Shown here: positions 39,605 through 50,655 of the stretch, in pieces
Layout of the letters: the number at the start of each line of letters is the position of its first letter
How positions within the stretch are numbered: position 1 is the stretch's first letter
Source: Ruminococcus sp. XPD3002
GTDB lineage: Bacteria; Bacillota; Clostridia; Oscillospirales; Ruminococcaceae
Direction: 5' to 3'
Assembly: GCA_900119535.1 (NCBI GenBank)
Contig: FPJT01000003.1
Coordinates: 124,001 to 188,000, forward strand
DNA: 64,000 nucleotides
Translations under genes and position numbers: made by a program
Notes under the pieces: model-generated
Told to the model about the DNA's origin: nothing
What the model saw: only the letters and a program-made list of their open reading frames with translations
The model's database searches: none

Positions 39605-42355
39605 TTACTCTGATACGGCAATGAACTTTCTCATCATTATCAGGTCAAAAGCGTCGATACGACCGTTTTCGGAAAGGTCTCCCGCTTTCCAGTCGGTAAG
39701 AACGTCTGCGTTCAGCAGGAATTTCTGCATCATTACGAGATCCGCAACATTGAAGCTGCCGTCTGCATTGACGTCACCAACTACCTTTTCGGGAGCCTTT
39801 TCAGGTACAGCAGGTTCAAGGATGAACTTCTGTCCGTCGCCGCCCCAGTATTCCCACTGGCAGATATTTGCACCGTCCTCAGTGCTTATCTCGTAAACGT
39901 CAGCACAGCTTTTGCCGCCTGATGCCATTGTCAGCAGAGAATATGTGCCGTCCTTGCCGCACTGTATGTTGAACTTCTGGGAGCTGTCCCCCTTGAATTC
40001 TGACAGCTTTATGTCTGCGCCATCCTCTGCGGAGCTGTTCTCAACAGTAAGCGCCATGCCGTCGGCAGTCTGAATAGTGTATGTGCCGTCATCCTGCTTT
40101 GTTATGTTCCAGTTCCGTGCCTCGCTCTGGACTGCGCTGCCGTTCTTGTCAGCGATATATCTTCCGCTGTTTAAGTTCTTTATCGTATATGTACCGCTTG
40201 GAACAGAGGGACGTACAGCCTCTATCTTCCATACCTGACACTCGTACTCCTTATAGGGGTACTGAGCGATATTTCCGCCGTTTTCTTTGGACCACTCGAA
40301 TACATCAAGTGCGCTCTTGTCTGCGGAGCACTTTGAAACGATGCCGTAATAGCTTCCGCTTTTAACAAGCCTGAAAAGCTGGTTGTCTGCGCCTGTATAG
40401 GTCTGTAATTCCACGTTCACGCCGTCCCTTGCGGAATTCTCCGCAACTGCAACACACTTTGATTCGTCGCCCAGTGAAACAATGCGGAAATAGTTATCAT
40501 CCACCGAAACGAGCCGCCACTGCTGTGCCCAGCTCTTGTTGAAGTCCCACTGCTGAATGTTGGTACCTGCTTCCAGTGCGCCGTCAGGAAGGTCAAGGGA
40601 AAGACCGCTGTTCTTGTTTGTTATAAAATAGGTCGCGCCGCTTATGAGGTCGGTTCCGCTGAGCTTCACGGACTTGCTCTTTTCGCCGATAGTTTCGGGA
40701 GCCATTACCAGTTCAGCATCTGCGTTTGTATAGTCCGCAAGTGAAGCTCTTTCGCTTCCCGAGTATTGCTTGTTCTGAGCGCCCCATACAGTCTGATTGT
40801 TGCTTCCGACTGCCGTAAAGGACATTACCTTTGTACCTTTTTCATTCTCGGCTGCAATGAAGTAACCGCTGTAACGCTGATTTCCGATAGTAAGTGTAGC
40901 CTCAGCACTGTCCGCAGCCTGTTCCCACTTGCCCGAAACTGCACCAGAGATAGTATGGTCGGCATTGAGCTTTATACTCTGATAGTTTATGCGATCGCCG
41001 TTTGTACCGTTTCCGTGGTTGATATACTCGTAATCGCCCACAATATCGGCTTCTTCATAACCGCCCTCGGAGATATGGTCGCCGCCGTACTCAAATGGAG
41101 TAACAACAGGCCAGCCGTCCTCGTTGAAGAACATTTCGTGAACTCTTACCTGATGCATATTGCTGTTCTCGAAACGTGTGTGATAAAACAGATACCACCT
41201 TCCGTCATCGTCGTGAAGAACGGAGTTGTGACCGGGAGCAAAATACGCTGAATCGAGAGTGCTGAACTTGTAGTTTCCCATGACCTTGACGCCTACACTG
41301 TCGAGGTTTGTAGAGGGTTCAAGCACCGCATTTCTGCCTGCGGCATCAGTAAAGGGACCTGTGGGACTCTTTGAACGTGAAACCCGCATATTGTAACCGC
41401 CGTCCCAGTTAAGACCGCCGTATGTGGTCCAGAGATAATAGTAGCCGTTATCAGGCTCATATTCGATGAAGGGACCTTCGCCCGATTTGCCGTAACCGCC
41501 TGCTATTTTGATACCGAAGTAGCTGTCCACCATACGTCCGTCAGGTGTAGTACCTGTTTTCGGGTGGATAACACGTCCTGTTGCCGCATCTATCTCCAGT
41601 GTGAAGATTCCGCCCGACCACGAACCGTAAGTCATGTACATCTTACCGTCAGTGCCATAGTAGATAGTAGGATCGATAGCGTTCGGGAAAAGCTGGTTGT
41701 TGAAATTGTTTCCGCTGAACCAGCTGTTGTTCATCGTCACCTCACCTTTGCTGATAAGATCGTCCACATTGGTCGAGGTATACTTCTTGTTGACGTTCTT
41801 GGTAGCGCTGGTCACATACTGATCGTTTTGGGTGAAACCCGAGTAGATAAGTGTATCACCGAATGTATACGGTCCCTGTATATTCTTCGATGTGGCAAAG
41901 CATATTACCGATCTGATATAGGTCGAGGAGGTGCAGAAATACATGACGTATGCGCCTGTTGTACCGTCAGCGTTGCGGAAATCGGGATTCCAGATAACAT
42001 CGGGTGCCCATACTGCAAATCCGCCTGCACAGTCCTCTAAGTCCTCGCCGCTCCATGCGAAAGCCTTTTTCAGGTTGTCCGAGAGGTTACCGAACTCCAC
42101 GTTATTCGTCCTTGCGTAGCCGTTTGAAAAACGTGTCCAGTTCTGAAGATCGTTTGTTTTAGCTGCCTCGATGTGCGAACCGAAGATGTAATAGGTGCTG
42201 CCGTCCTTGATAACAGAGGGATCATGGACTGAAACACGTGCTTTGTCCGCAGCTGCGACCGCTTCTAACTCTGATGCGGGAAGGTTTGAGGGAACCAGCA
42301 GCATCGCACCTGTGAGGGCAAGTGCGGCAGCTTTTCTTAAAAGCATAGTTTTCAT
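39605..42355 (-). CDS. Cellulosomal GH43 arabinanase-like enzyme with ricin-type CBM13 repeats and dockerin
   Basis: Likely an endo- or exo-arabinanase acting outside the cell; 916 aa. Signal peptide about 1-36. Five-bladed GH43 propeller about 40-430: Asp base in VHDPSVIKDGSTYYIF, pKa-modulating Asp in NAIDPTIYYG, acid Glu in SGEGPFIEYEP. A small beta domain (about 435-560) typical of extracellular arabinanases follows. Residues about 570-855 hold two ricin-type lectin modules (GLSLDLPDGALEAGTNIQQW; SKCVAVAENSARDG). The dockerin (about 862-913) reads DVNADGSFNVADLVMMQKFL and DLSENGRIDAFDLIMMRKFI. GAAAGGAG precedes the ATG; promoter at 42436-42408. Exact linkage specificity is not readable. 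Confidence 0.93.
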   Translation of the reverse strand: MKTMLLRKAAALALTGAMLLVPSNLPASELEAVAAADKARVSVHDPSVIKDGSTYYIFGSHIEAAKTNDLQNWTRFSNGYARTNNVEFGNLSDNLKKAFAWSGEDLEDCAGGFAVWAPDVIWNPDFRNADGTTGAYVMYFCTSSTYIRSVICFATSKNIQGPYTFGDTLIYSGFTQNDQYVTSATKNVNKKYTSTNVDDLISKGEVTMNNSWFSGNNFNNQLFPNAIDPTIYYGTDGKMYMTYGSWSGGIFTLEIDAATGRVIHPKTGTTPDGRMVDSYFGIKIAGGYGKSGEGPFIEYEPDNGYYYLWTTYGGLNWDGGYNMRVSRSKSPTGPFTDAAGRNAVLEPSTNLDSVGVKVMGNYKFSTLDSAYFAPGHNSVLHDDDGRWYLFYHTRFENSNMHQVRVHEMFFNEDGWPVVTPFEYGGDHISEGGYEEADIVGDYEYINHGNGTNGDRINYQSIKLNADHTISGAVSGKWEQAADSAEATLTIGNQRYSGYFIAAENEKGTKVMSFTAVGSNNQTVWGAQNKQYSGSERASLADYTNADAELVMAPETIGEKSKSVKLSGTDLISGATYFITNKNSGLSLDLPDGALEAGTNIQQWDFNKSWAQQWRLVSVDDNYFRIVSLGDESKCVAVAENSARDGVNVELQTYTGADNQLFRLVKSGSYYGIVSKCSADKSALDVFEWSKENGGNIAQYPYKEYECQVWKIEAVRPSVPSGTYTIKNLNSGRYIADKNGSAVQSEARNWNITKQDDGTYTIQTADGMALTVENSSAEDGADIKLSEFKGDSSQKFNIQCGKDGTYSLLTMASGGKSCADVYEISTEDGANICQWEYWGGDGQKFILEPAVPEKAPEKVVGDVNADGSFNVADLVMMQKFLLNADVLTDWKAGDLSENGRIDAFDLIMMRKFIAVSE

Positions 42356-42407
42356 AGTAAACTCCTTTCAAAGTACATTGCCTATATAAAGTACCTTAAT
42401 TATATAT

Positions 42408-42436
42408 ATAATACAATAAAACAAGCTGAATGTAAA
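42408..42436 (-). promoter_or_regulatory. Promoter of the GH43 gene
   Basis: Minus-strand TTTACA (42436-42431), 17-nt spacer, TATTAT (42413-42408). Confidence 0.6.
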
Positions 42437-42495
42437 TGACCTATCATACCCTTTATATAACTTTTTATGTCATTATGAAAGTCGGAGCAATAACT

Positions 42496-42555
42496 GAAAA
42501 AACCTGACATGTCACTCACTGGTTACGCAAACCTGTAATAGTGAGCCATGTCAGG
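42496..42555 (-). terminator. Terminator after dapL
   Basis: CCTGACATG (42503-42511) pairs with CATGTCAGG (42547-42555), with extra CACTCA/GTGAG pairing; T6 follows on the minus strand. Ends the pyrG-glnN-dapF-dapL operon. Confidence 0.85.
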
Positions 42556-42581
42556 CTGATGATCGGGAAGAAAAGTTATAT

Positions 42582-43781
42582 TCACGCAAACAGCGCTTTA
42601 AGACGCTTCATTGCTTCTTCGGTGTTTTTACGGTCGTTGAACGCAGTAAGGCGAAACCAGTTGTCTCCGTTTTTGCCGAATCCTGCCCCGGGAGTACCAA
42701 CAACTTCCGCTTTTTCAAGGAGATAGTCAAAGAACTCCCAGCTGTTCATGCCGAATGGACACTCGAACCAGATATACGGCGAATTTATTCCTCCTGTAAA
42801 ACGGATGCCGAGCTCTGAAAGAGTATCGGATATGATACGTGCGTTTTCCATGTAAAGGGAAGTCATAGCCTTTGTTTCCTTCTGTCCCTCGTCGGTAAAT
42901 ACCGCAGCCGCAGCACGCTGTATCACGTAGGGTACGCCGTTGAATTTCGTACACTGACGGCGGTTCCACATCTTGTTGAGACTCATGGTCACGCCTTCCG
43001 AGCTGACGGAGGTAATGAACTTCGGTACTATTGTATAGCCGCATCTTGTACCTGTGAAGCCTGCTGTTTTTGAGAGGGAGCAGAACTCCACTGCACAGCT
43101 TTTTGCACCCTCTATCTCGTATATGGAGTGGGGCAGAGAATCATCCGATACGAAGGTCTCATAGGCGGAATCAAAGAGAATAACTGCATCGTTTTCAAGG
43201 GCATAGTCCACCCACTCACGAAGCTGTTCCCTGTTGTAGCATGCACCTGTGGGATTGTTCGGAGAGCAGATGTAAATGATATCTGCGTGGACATTCCTGT
43301 CGGGCATGGGAAGGAAATCGTTCTCTGCTGTTCCGTTGATATAGACGATGTTCCTGCCGTTCATGGTGTTGGTGTCCACGTAGACGGGGTACACGGGATC
43401 GGGTATCAGCACGGTATTGTCCCTGCTGAAAAGGTCGGTGATATTTCCTGTATCGGACTTTGCACCGTCGGAAACAAATATCTCATCCTCGTCCAGTTCA
43501 ACTCCGAAGCTGCGGTAATGAACTGCTATCGCCTGTCTCAGGAAGTCATATCCCTGTTCGGGACCGTATCCCCTGAATGTCTCTGACATGCCCATTTCAT
43601 CGGCGGCAGAGTGCATTGCTTCGATGACAGTACGTCCCAGAGGCAGCGTTACATCCCCGATGCCGAGACGTATAACGTCAGCTTCGGGGTGATTCTCCTT
43701 GTATGTGCTTACTCTCTTCGCAACCTCGCTGAACAGGTAGCTTTCTTTCAGTTCAAGAAAATTCTCGTTAAACTTTGCCAT
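42582..43781 (-). CDS. dapL: LL-diaminopimelate aminotransferase
   Basis: Converts tetrahydrodipicolinate directly to LL-diaminopimelate using glutamate as amino donor, the short route to lysine and peptidoglycan. It is 399 aa, class I/II PLP aminotransferase. Motifs: VIRLGIGDVTLPLG (about 36-49), FRGYGPEQGYDFLRQAI, CSPNNPTGA and the PLP-binding Lys in SLSKTAGFTGTR (about 237-248). GGAGG precedes the ATG; only 11 bp separate it from dapF, the next enzyme, supporting the assignment. Confidence 0.95.
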   Translation of the reverse strand: MAKFNENFLELKESYLFSEVAKRVSTYKENHPEADVIRLGIGDVTLPLGRTVIEAMHSAADEMGMSETFRGYGPEQGYDFLRQAIAVHYRSFGVELDEDEIFVSDGAKSDTGNITDLFSRDNTVLIPDPVYPVYVDTNTMNGRNIVYINGTAENDFLPMPDRNVHADIIYICSPNNPTGACYNREQLREWVDYALENDAVILFDSAYETFVSDDSLPHSIYEIEGAKSCAVEFCSLSKTAGFTGTRCGYTIVPKFITSVSSEGVTMSLNKMWNRRQCTKFNGVPYVIQRAAAAVFTDEGQKETKAMTSLYMENARIISDTLSELGIRFTGGINSPYIWFECPFGMNSWEFFDYLLEKAEVVGTPGAGFGKNGDNWFRLTAFNDRKNTEEAMKRLKALFA

Positions 43782-43792
43782 AATATCCTCCG

Positions 43793-44629
43793 TTATATTT
43801 CGCCGTCAAATACAAATTCTGCGGGACCTGTCATGTAGATGTGACCGTCCGATTCCTTCCACTCTATGCTGAGTTCGCCGCCCAGAAGCTCCACACGCAC
43901 TTTCTCACGGGGACAGATACCGTTGAGACATGCAGCCGCTACAGTTGCACAGGTACCCGTTCCGCAGGCAAGTGTCTCACCTGCTCCTCGCTCCCATACT
44001 CTCATTTTCAGGTGGGTGGGAGATATGACTTCTGCAAACTCGATATTCGCCTTCCGCGGGAAGTGTTCGTCAACTTCAAGCACCTTTCCGTAACGCTCAA
44101 CGTCGAACAGTTTTACGTCCTCGTTAATAAATGTTACAGCGTGAGGGTTTCCCATAGATACACAGGTGAATGTGAAATCACGTCCGCAGGCTGCGATTTC
44201 AAGGTCCGTAACGGGAGAGGTCTCTGCAATTACGGGTATTTCGGATGCTTCCGTAACTGGTTCGCCCATATCGACTGTCATTGTACGTGCGATATCGTTT
44301 TCGTCCGTATTTATCTCGATGTACTTTATCCCTGCAAGTGTCTCTACGGAAATGCTGCGCTTGTGAATGATATCCCTGTCATAAACGTACTTCGCAACGC
44401 ATCTTATGGCATTTCCGCACATCTCGGACTCGCTTCCGTCGGAATTGAACATACGCATACGGCAGTCCGCTTTTTCGCTTGGCATTATAAGCACAAGTCC
44501 GTCCGAACCGATACCGAAGTGTCTGTCGCTGAGCTTTACGGCTGTCTCACGGGGAGAGTTTACACTCTCCCTGAAACAGTTCACGTATATGTAGTCGTTG
44601 CCGCAGCCGTGCATTTTTGTAAATCTCAT
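43793..44629 (-). CDS. dapF: Diaminopimelate epimerase
   Basis: Interconverts LL- and meso-diaminopimelate, the step after DapL. 278 aa. Begins [17 protein letters not shown]. The two catalytic cysteines sit in [14 protein letters not shown] (about 70-83) and [17 protein letters not shown] (about 217-233). Its start lies 4 nt after the glutamine synthetase stop and its ribosome site is within that gene's last codons, so the two are coupled. Confidence 0.96.
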   Translation of the reverse strand: MRFTKMHGCGNDYIYVNCFRESVNSPRETAVKLSDRHFGIGSDGLVLIMPSEKADCRMRMFNSDGSESEMCGNAIRCVAKYVYDRDIIHKRSISVETLAGIKYIEINTDENDIARTMTVDMGEPVTEASEIPVIAETSPVTDLEIAACGRDFTFTCVSMGNPHAVTFINEDVKLFDVERYGKVLEVDEHFPRKANIEFAEVISPTHLKMRVWERGAGETLACGTGTCATVAAACLNGICPREKVRVELLGGELSIEWKESDGHIYMTGPAEFVFDGEI

Positions 44630-44633
44630 TGTA

Positions 44634-46721
44634 TCACACTCCGAAAAGCAGTTTATCGTATGCAGGGAATGGCCAGTAAGTCTCAGCCGTTACCGTTTCA
44701 GCCTTGTCTGCTGCGGCACGGAGAGCATCCATTGCAGGAAGGACTGTGTCCCGTATGAATTCGGATGCTTCAACTATGACTTCAATAGTTCTGAACTCGG
44801 CAACAGCTTTTTCAAGTGCGGATGCAGCGGAATCCATTTCGTCGATGAGGTCGGAAAGCTGTGTAACAAGTCCTGTTTCGTACTTGCAGGCTGCTTTTGA
44901 TACGCTCTTCTTGACCGATACTGCCGAAGCTGTATCTGCTGCAAATTTAGCTACAGCAGGTATTATCTCCTTGCGAGCCATGTCTATCATCGTAACAGCT
45001 TCGATGTTCACTGTCTTGATGTAGTTTTCAAGCATTATGTCACGGCGTGAGAATATCTCAGCTTCGGTGAAGATGCCGTGTGATGTGAGCATTTCAACGT
45101 TCTTCTTGTCGCAGATATGAGGCATTGCGTCTGCGGTGGTCTTAAGGTTCATAAGTCCGCGCTTTTCTGCCTCGGCTATCCATGCGTCATCGTAGCCGTT
45201 GCCGTTGAAGATGATACGCTTATGATCCTTGATAGTCTTGCGAATAAGGTCGTGGAGCGCCTTGTTGAAGTCCTTTGCCTTTTCAAGCTTGTCGGCAAAC
45301 TGTCTCAGTACCTCTGCAACTGCGGCATTAAGGTGGATATTTGCACAGGAGATGCTGTTTGATGAACCAAGCATACGGAACTCGAACTTGTTGCCTGTGA
45401 AAGCAAACGGAGAAGTACGGTTACGGTCTGTGGTGTCCTTGCTGAACTGCGGAAGAACGTCCACTCCCAGCTTCATTTTCTCCTTTGCAGTACCGCCGTA
45501 GGGCTTATCCTTCTCGATTGCGTCCAGAACTGCCGTAAGCTCATCGCCCAGAAAGACGGATATAACAGCAGGAGGAGCTTCATTTGCTCCGAGACGGTGA
45601 TCGTTGCCTGCTGTAGCAACAGAAAGTCTCAGAAGGTCCTGATAATCGTCCACTGCCTTGATGACTGCCGCAAGGAACAGCAGGAACTGTGCGTTCTCGG
45701 AAGGTGTCTCGCCCGGAGAGAGAAGATTCTCGCCCTGATCGGTGGATATAGACCAGTTATTGTGCTTGCCCGAACCGTTCACTCCTGCAAAGGGCTTTTC
45801 GTGAAGGAGACACACAAGGTTGTGTCGGAGCGCTACCTTCTGCATCACTTCCATAGTGAGCTGATTGTGGTCTGCAGCGATATTCGTTGTATCGTAGATA
45901 GGTGCAAGCTCGTGCTGTGCGGGAGCTACCTCGTTGTGCTTGGTCTTTGCAAGGATGCCAAGCTTCCAGAGTTCACGGTCGAGGTCAGCCATATACTCGG
46001 CAACTCTCGGCTTGATGGAACCGAAGTAGTGATCGTCCATTTCCTGTCCCTTCGGAGGCATAGCGCCGAAGAGAGTGCGTCCCGTCATGATGAGGTCCTT
46101 TCTCTGCTTCCACATATCACGGTCCACAAGGAAGTACTCCTGCTCGGGACCTACGGAAGTCTTTATGCTCTTTACGCTTGTATTGCCGAAGAGCTTCAGT
46201 ATTCTGAGCGCCTGTTTATTAATTGCTTCCATTGAACGGAGAAGTGGTACCTTCTTGTCAAGTGCTTCACCTGTGTAGGAGCAGAATGCTGTAGGGATAT
46301 AGAGAGTGCCGTCCTTGATGAAGGCGTATGATGTGGGATCCCATGCTGTATAGCCTCTTGCCTCGAATGTTGCACGGAGTCCGCCCGAAGGGAATGATGA
46401 AGCATCAGGTTCGCCCTTTACAAGCTCCTTGCCCGAGAACTCCATTATAACTCTGCCGTCAGGTGCGGGAGATATGAAGCTGTCGTGCTTTTCGGCTGTA
46501 ACACCTGTCATCGGCTGGAACCAGTGAGTGTAGTGTGTAGCGCCCTTTTCTATCGCCCAGTCCTTCATAGCTGCCGCAACTGCATTTGCTACGGATATAT
46601 CCAGCGGTGTGCCCCTGTCGATAGTCCTCTTAAGTGACTTGTATACCTTCTCAGAAAGCGTTGCCTTCATTATCCTGTCATCGAACACCATTGAGCCGAA
46701 ATATTCAGTTACCTTTTCCAT
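44634..46721 (-). CDS. glnN: Glutamine synthetase type III
   Basis: ATP-dependent synthesis of glutamine from glutamate and ammonia. 695 aa, the length of GSIII, not the ~445 of GSI. GSIII signatures: [17 protein letters not shown] (about 265-281), [19 protein letters not shown] (about 307-325), [22 protein letters not shown] and [22 protein letters not shown]. It starts 3 nt after pyrG, and dapF follows 4 nt downstream. GSIII is typical of Ruminococcus and Bacteroides. A second, divergent GS-like gene is at 56682, so roles are probably split. Confidence 0.96.
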   Translation of the reverse strand: MEKVTEYFGSMVFDDRIMKATLSEKVYKSLKRTIDRGTPLDISVANAVAAAMKDWAIEKGATHYTHWFQPMTGVTAEKHDSFISPAPDGRVIMEFSGKELVKGEPDASSFPSGGLRATFEARGYTAWDPTSYAFIKDGTLYIPTAFCSYTGEALDKKVPLLRSMEAINKQALRILKLFGNTSVKSIKTSVGPEQEYFLVDRDMWKQRKDLIMTGRTLFGAMPPKGQEMDDHYFGSIKPRVAEYMADLDRELWKLGILAKTKHNEVAPAQHELAPIYDTTNIAADHNQLTMEVMQKVALRHNLVCLLHEKPFAGVNGSGKHNNWSISTDQGENLLSPGETPSENAQFLLFLAAVIKAVDDYQDLLRLSVATAGNDHRLGANEAPPAVISVFLGDELTAVLDAIEKDKPYGGTAKEKMKLGVDVLPQFSKDTTDRNRTSPFAFTGNKFEFRMLGSSNSISCANIHLNAAVAEVLRQFADKLEKAKDFNKALHDLIRKTIKDHKRIIFNGNGYDDAWIAEAEKRGLMNLKTTADAMPHICDKKNVEMLTSHGIFTEAEIFSRRDIMLENYIKTVNIEAVTMIDMARKEIIPAVAKFAADTASAVSVKKSVSKAACKYETGLVTQLSDLIDEMDSAASALEKAVAEFRTIEVIVEASEFIRDTVLPAMDALRAAADKAETVTAETYWPFPAYDKLLFGV

Positions 46722-46724
46722 AAT

Positions 46725-48350
<1,626 letters not shown>

Positions 48351-48363
48351 TTATGATAAAGAC

Positions 48364-48402
48364 AGTCTGCGGACAGGGGGAGAAAATTATTATGTCCGCA
48401 GA
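48364..48402 (-). terminator. Hairpin between the Amt-GlnK gene and pyrG
   Basis: GTCTGCGGACA (48364-48374) pairs perfectly with TGTCCGCAGAC (48392-48402). No T-run longer than three follows, so it may be a weak terminator, a processing site or part of the pyrG leader. I see no promoter for pyrG in the 89-bp gap. Confidence 0.55.
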
Positions 48403-48415
48403 CGCCCTTGTCAGC

Positions 48416-50227
48416 TTATGCTTTTTCCCATTCTGCCGAATCGTGGAGAGCGTTGTAGCCTTCCTCGCCTGTTCTAATCTTAATGACGTTCTCGATATCA
48501 TAGATGAACATCTTTCCGTCGCCGTAGTTGCCTGTATAGAGTGCCGATTTAGCTGCTGCAACGACCTTTTCAACAGGTACCGCACAGACTGCTATCTCAG
48601 CCTTTACCTTCGGAAGCAGGTTCATTTCAACTGTAGTTCCGCGGTAGTAGTGACGCTGTCCGTTCTGCATTCCGCAGCCGAGAACGTTCGTGACCGTGAT
48701 GCCCTTTACGTCTATAGCCTCCATAGCCTCGATGAAGTTCTGGAGCTTCTGCTGCTTGAATACCACTACGATGTTGGTCATCTTAGGTCTGCCGTCAGGT
48801 GCAGGTGCGGAGTAGTTCTCAACCACAACAGCCTGATCAACGGGTATCTTCGGAGCCTCGGGAGTACCTACCTTCTTGACGCTCTTTGCATCGTCCTTTG
48901 TATAGCCGTGAACTGATGCATCACTCATTGCCGGAGCGAAGTCAGCATAGGATGAAACGAGTCCGTGCTCTGTGATGTCAAGACCGAGAATCTCTTCCTG
49001 CTCGGAAGCTCTGAGTCCCAGTACCTTTTTAATGATTGCGAATGTAATGATTATTGTAACTGCTGCCCATGCTGCTACAGATACGAAGCCGAGGAGCTGT
49101 AAACCGAGCTGCTCGAATCCGCCGCCGTAGAAAAGTCCCTCAGCCTTTATGCCGCCGCTTTCAAGCTGGATAGCATATCCGGGAGAAGTCTCTGTTGCGA
49201 AAAGTCCCACTGCGATAGTACCCCAGATGCCGTTCATCATGTGTACTGCTACTGCACCTACAGGATCATCGATGTGGAGCTTGTGGTCAAGGAGCCATAC
49301 TCCGAAGCATACAAGGAATCCCGATACGATGCCTACGACAGCTGCACCTGCACAGTCCATAACGTCACAGCCTGCTGTGATGCCGACCAGTCCTGCAAGG
49401 GATGCGTTGAGACACATTGAAACGTCAGGCTTGCCGTATTTAAGCCATGTGAAGATCATACATGTAACTGTTGCAACAGCAGGTGCTACTGTAGTTGTAA
49501 GGAAAATTGAATCAAGCTGTCCGACTGTTGAAGCTGCGGCAGGGTTAAAACCGTACCAGCCGAACCACAGGATGAATACGCCCAGTGCGCCGATAGCGAG
49601 GTTGTGTCCGGGGATAGCGTTTGCCTTTATCTCGCCGTCCTTTGTCTTAGTGAACTTGCCTATTCTCGGACCTACGAAGATCGCACCGATAAGGGCACAA
49701 ACTCCGCCTACCATATGTATAGCACATGAACCCGAAAGATCATGGAATCCGAGCTGTGCAAGCCAGCCGCCGCCCCATATCCAGTGAGCTTCGATAGGAT
49801 AGATGAGTGCGCTTATGATGCCCGAGTATACACAGTAGGAAAGGAATTTCGTTCTCTCAGCCATTGCTCCCGATACGATCGTTGAAGTCGTCGCACAGAA
49901 CACAAGGTTGAATATGAACTGATCCCACTGGAAGTTGCTGTAGGATGTGAAGATATCGAAACCGGGCTGTCCGATGAAGCCGAGAAGGTCCTCGCCGAAC
50001 ATAAGTCCGAAGCCTATGAGAATGAACATTACTGTACCTATACAGAAGTCCATAAGGTTTTTCATGATGATATTTCCTGCATTCTTTGCGCGGGTGAAAC
50101 CTGTCTCCACCATTGCGAAGCCTGCCTGCATGAAGAATACAAGCGAAACTGCGATCATAAACCATACGCCGAATACTGTTTTGTCCGTATAATCAGTCAG
50201 TTGTTCTATAATTGTCTGTGCGTCCAT
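48416..50227 (-). CDS. amt: Ammonium transporter fused to a PII (GlnK-like) domain
   Basis: Ammonium channel of the inner membrane joined to its own PII regulator, 603 aa. The Amt part (about 1-415) has 11 helices, with the conserved pore histidines in SGSCAIHMVGG and AVAVHMMNGIWG. After a linker (about 420-490) comes a PII domain (about 493-603): MTNIVVVFKQQKLQNFIEAME, and the T-loop GQRHYYRGTTVEMNLLPKVKAE. The Tyr51 that E. coli PII proteins uridylylate is Val here. The start ATG at 50227 has AAGGAGG upstream; the open frame continues upstream only through leader DNA. Two hairpins precede the gene. Confidence 0.93.
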   Translation of the reverse strand: MDAQTIIEQLTDYTDKTVFGVWFMIAVSLVFFMQAGFAMVETGFTRAKNAGNIIMKNLMDFCIGTVMFILIGFGLMFGEDLLGFIGQPGFDIFTSYSNFQWDQFIFNLVFCATTSTIVSGAMAERTKFLSYCVYSGIISALIYPIEAHWIWGGGWLAQLGFHDLSGSCAIHMVGGVCALIGAIFVGPRIGKFTKTKDGEIKANAIPGHNLAIGALGVFILWFGWYGFNPAAASTVGQLDSIFLTTTVAPAVATVTCMIFTWLKYGKPDVSMCLNASLAGLVGITAGCDVMDCAGAAVVGIVSGFLVCFGVWLLDHKLHIDDPVGAVAVHMMNGIWGTIAVGLFATETSPGYAIQLESGGIKAEGLFYGGGFEQLGLQLLGFVSVAAWAAVTIIITFAIIKKVLGLRASEQEEILGLDITEHGLVSSYADFAPAMSDASVHGYTKDDAKSVKKVGTPEAPKIPVDQAVVVENYSAPAPDGRPKMTNIVVVFKQQKLQNFIEAMEAIDVKGITVTNVLGCGMQNGQRHYYRGTTVEMNLLPKVKAEIAVCAVPVEKVVAAAKSALYTGNYGDGKMFIYDIENVIKIRTGEEGYNALHDSAEWEKA

Positions 50228-50267
50228 AATGACTGCCTCCTTAGGAATTATTACAGCATAAATTATC

Positions 50268-50306
50268 AAAGGGGTGCAGAAGTCCTGAGACTTCATACAC
50301 CCCTTT
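50268..50306 (-). promoter_or_regulatory. Second leader hairpin of the amt gene
   Basis: AAAGGGGTG (50268-50276) pairs with CACCCCTTT (50298-50306), with an inner GAAGTC/GACTTC stem. On the minus strand it ends CCCCTTTTGATAATTT, terminator-like, 40 nt before the ATG. Confidence 0.65.
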
Positions 50307-50331
50307 GTGTATGGAATTAGCGCTATAAACC

Positions 50332-50367
50332 AAAAAAAGAGAGCTACGGATAACTTATCCGCAGCTC
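50332..50367 (-). terminator. Intrinsic terminator inside the amt leader
   Basis: Minus-strand GAGCTGCGGATAA (50367-50355) pairs with TTATCCGTAGCTC (50353-50341), then T7. It lies ~15 nt after the predicted transcription start and before the gene, so most transcripts should stop unless antiterminated. Confidence 0.85.
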
Positions 50368-50386
50368 CCTTGCTGTTTACAATGCC

Positions 50387-50415
50387 ATTATATCCCCTTT
50401 GGCATGATTTGTCAA
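50387..50415 (-). promoter_or_regulatory. Promoter of amt
   Basis: Minus-strand TTGACA (50415-50410), 17-nt spacer, TATAAT (50392-50387), consensus at all 12 positions. Confidence 0.85.
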
Positions 50416-50516
50416 TAGGTTTTGAGAAATTTGACGTATCGTACATTTTTGTCACTTCGTTAGCAGAAAATAACTGTAAATTTTCAACGAAACCGTCCAC
50501 AGGACAAAATTTCCTA

Positions 50517-50555
50517 TTGACTTTTCTCCTGCAACGTGTTAATATAGTTGCAGGA
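50517..50555 (+). promoter_or_regulatory. Promoter of the glt operon with inverted repeat over the -10
   Basis: TTGACT (50517-50522), 17-nt spacer, TAATAT (50540-50545). TCCTGCAAC (50527-50535) and GTTGCAGGA (50547-50555) flank the -10 as a perfect 9-bp inverted repeat, a possible operator. Confidence 0.75.
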
Positions 50556-50560
50556 ACAAG

Positions 50561-50602
50561 GACGTTTGAGCAGACTATCTGTCTGCCCGAACGTCTTTTT
50601 TT
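50561..50602 (+). terminator. Intrinsic terminator inside the glt leader
   Basis: GACGTTTGAGCAGAC (50561-50575) pairs with GTCTGCCCGAACGTC (50581-50595), 5-nt loop, then T7. It sits between the promoter and gltB. After it, CGGTGCAGA/TCTGCATCG (50610-50637) makes another stem next to the gltB ribosome site. Confidence 0.87.
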
Positions 50603-50655
50603 ATTACATCGGTGCAGATCAATGGCGCTCTGCATCGGAAAGGCAAGTGAACGAT

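Noticed and set aside
39331..39621. 96-codon minus-strand frame between GH43 and the flavodoxin gene
   Set aside because: Covers the GH43 terminator and the flavodoxin promoter and operators; no ribosome site.
43841..44758. 305-codon plus-strand frame
   Set aside because: Shadow of dapF and the end of glnN; Cys/Tyr-rich nonsense composition.
50332..50602. Canonical ANTAR two-hairpin antiterminator motif
   Set aside because: I looked for two stems with six-base loops (A first, G fourth) before each terminator and did not find them.
50228..50635. N-terminal extension of the Amt protein by 136 codons
   Set aside because: Runs through the promoter and two leader hairpins; the ATG at 50227 has an ideal ribosome site and normal Amt start.
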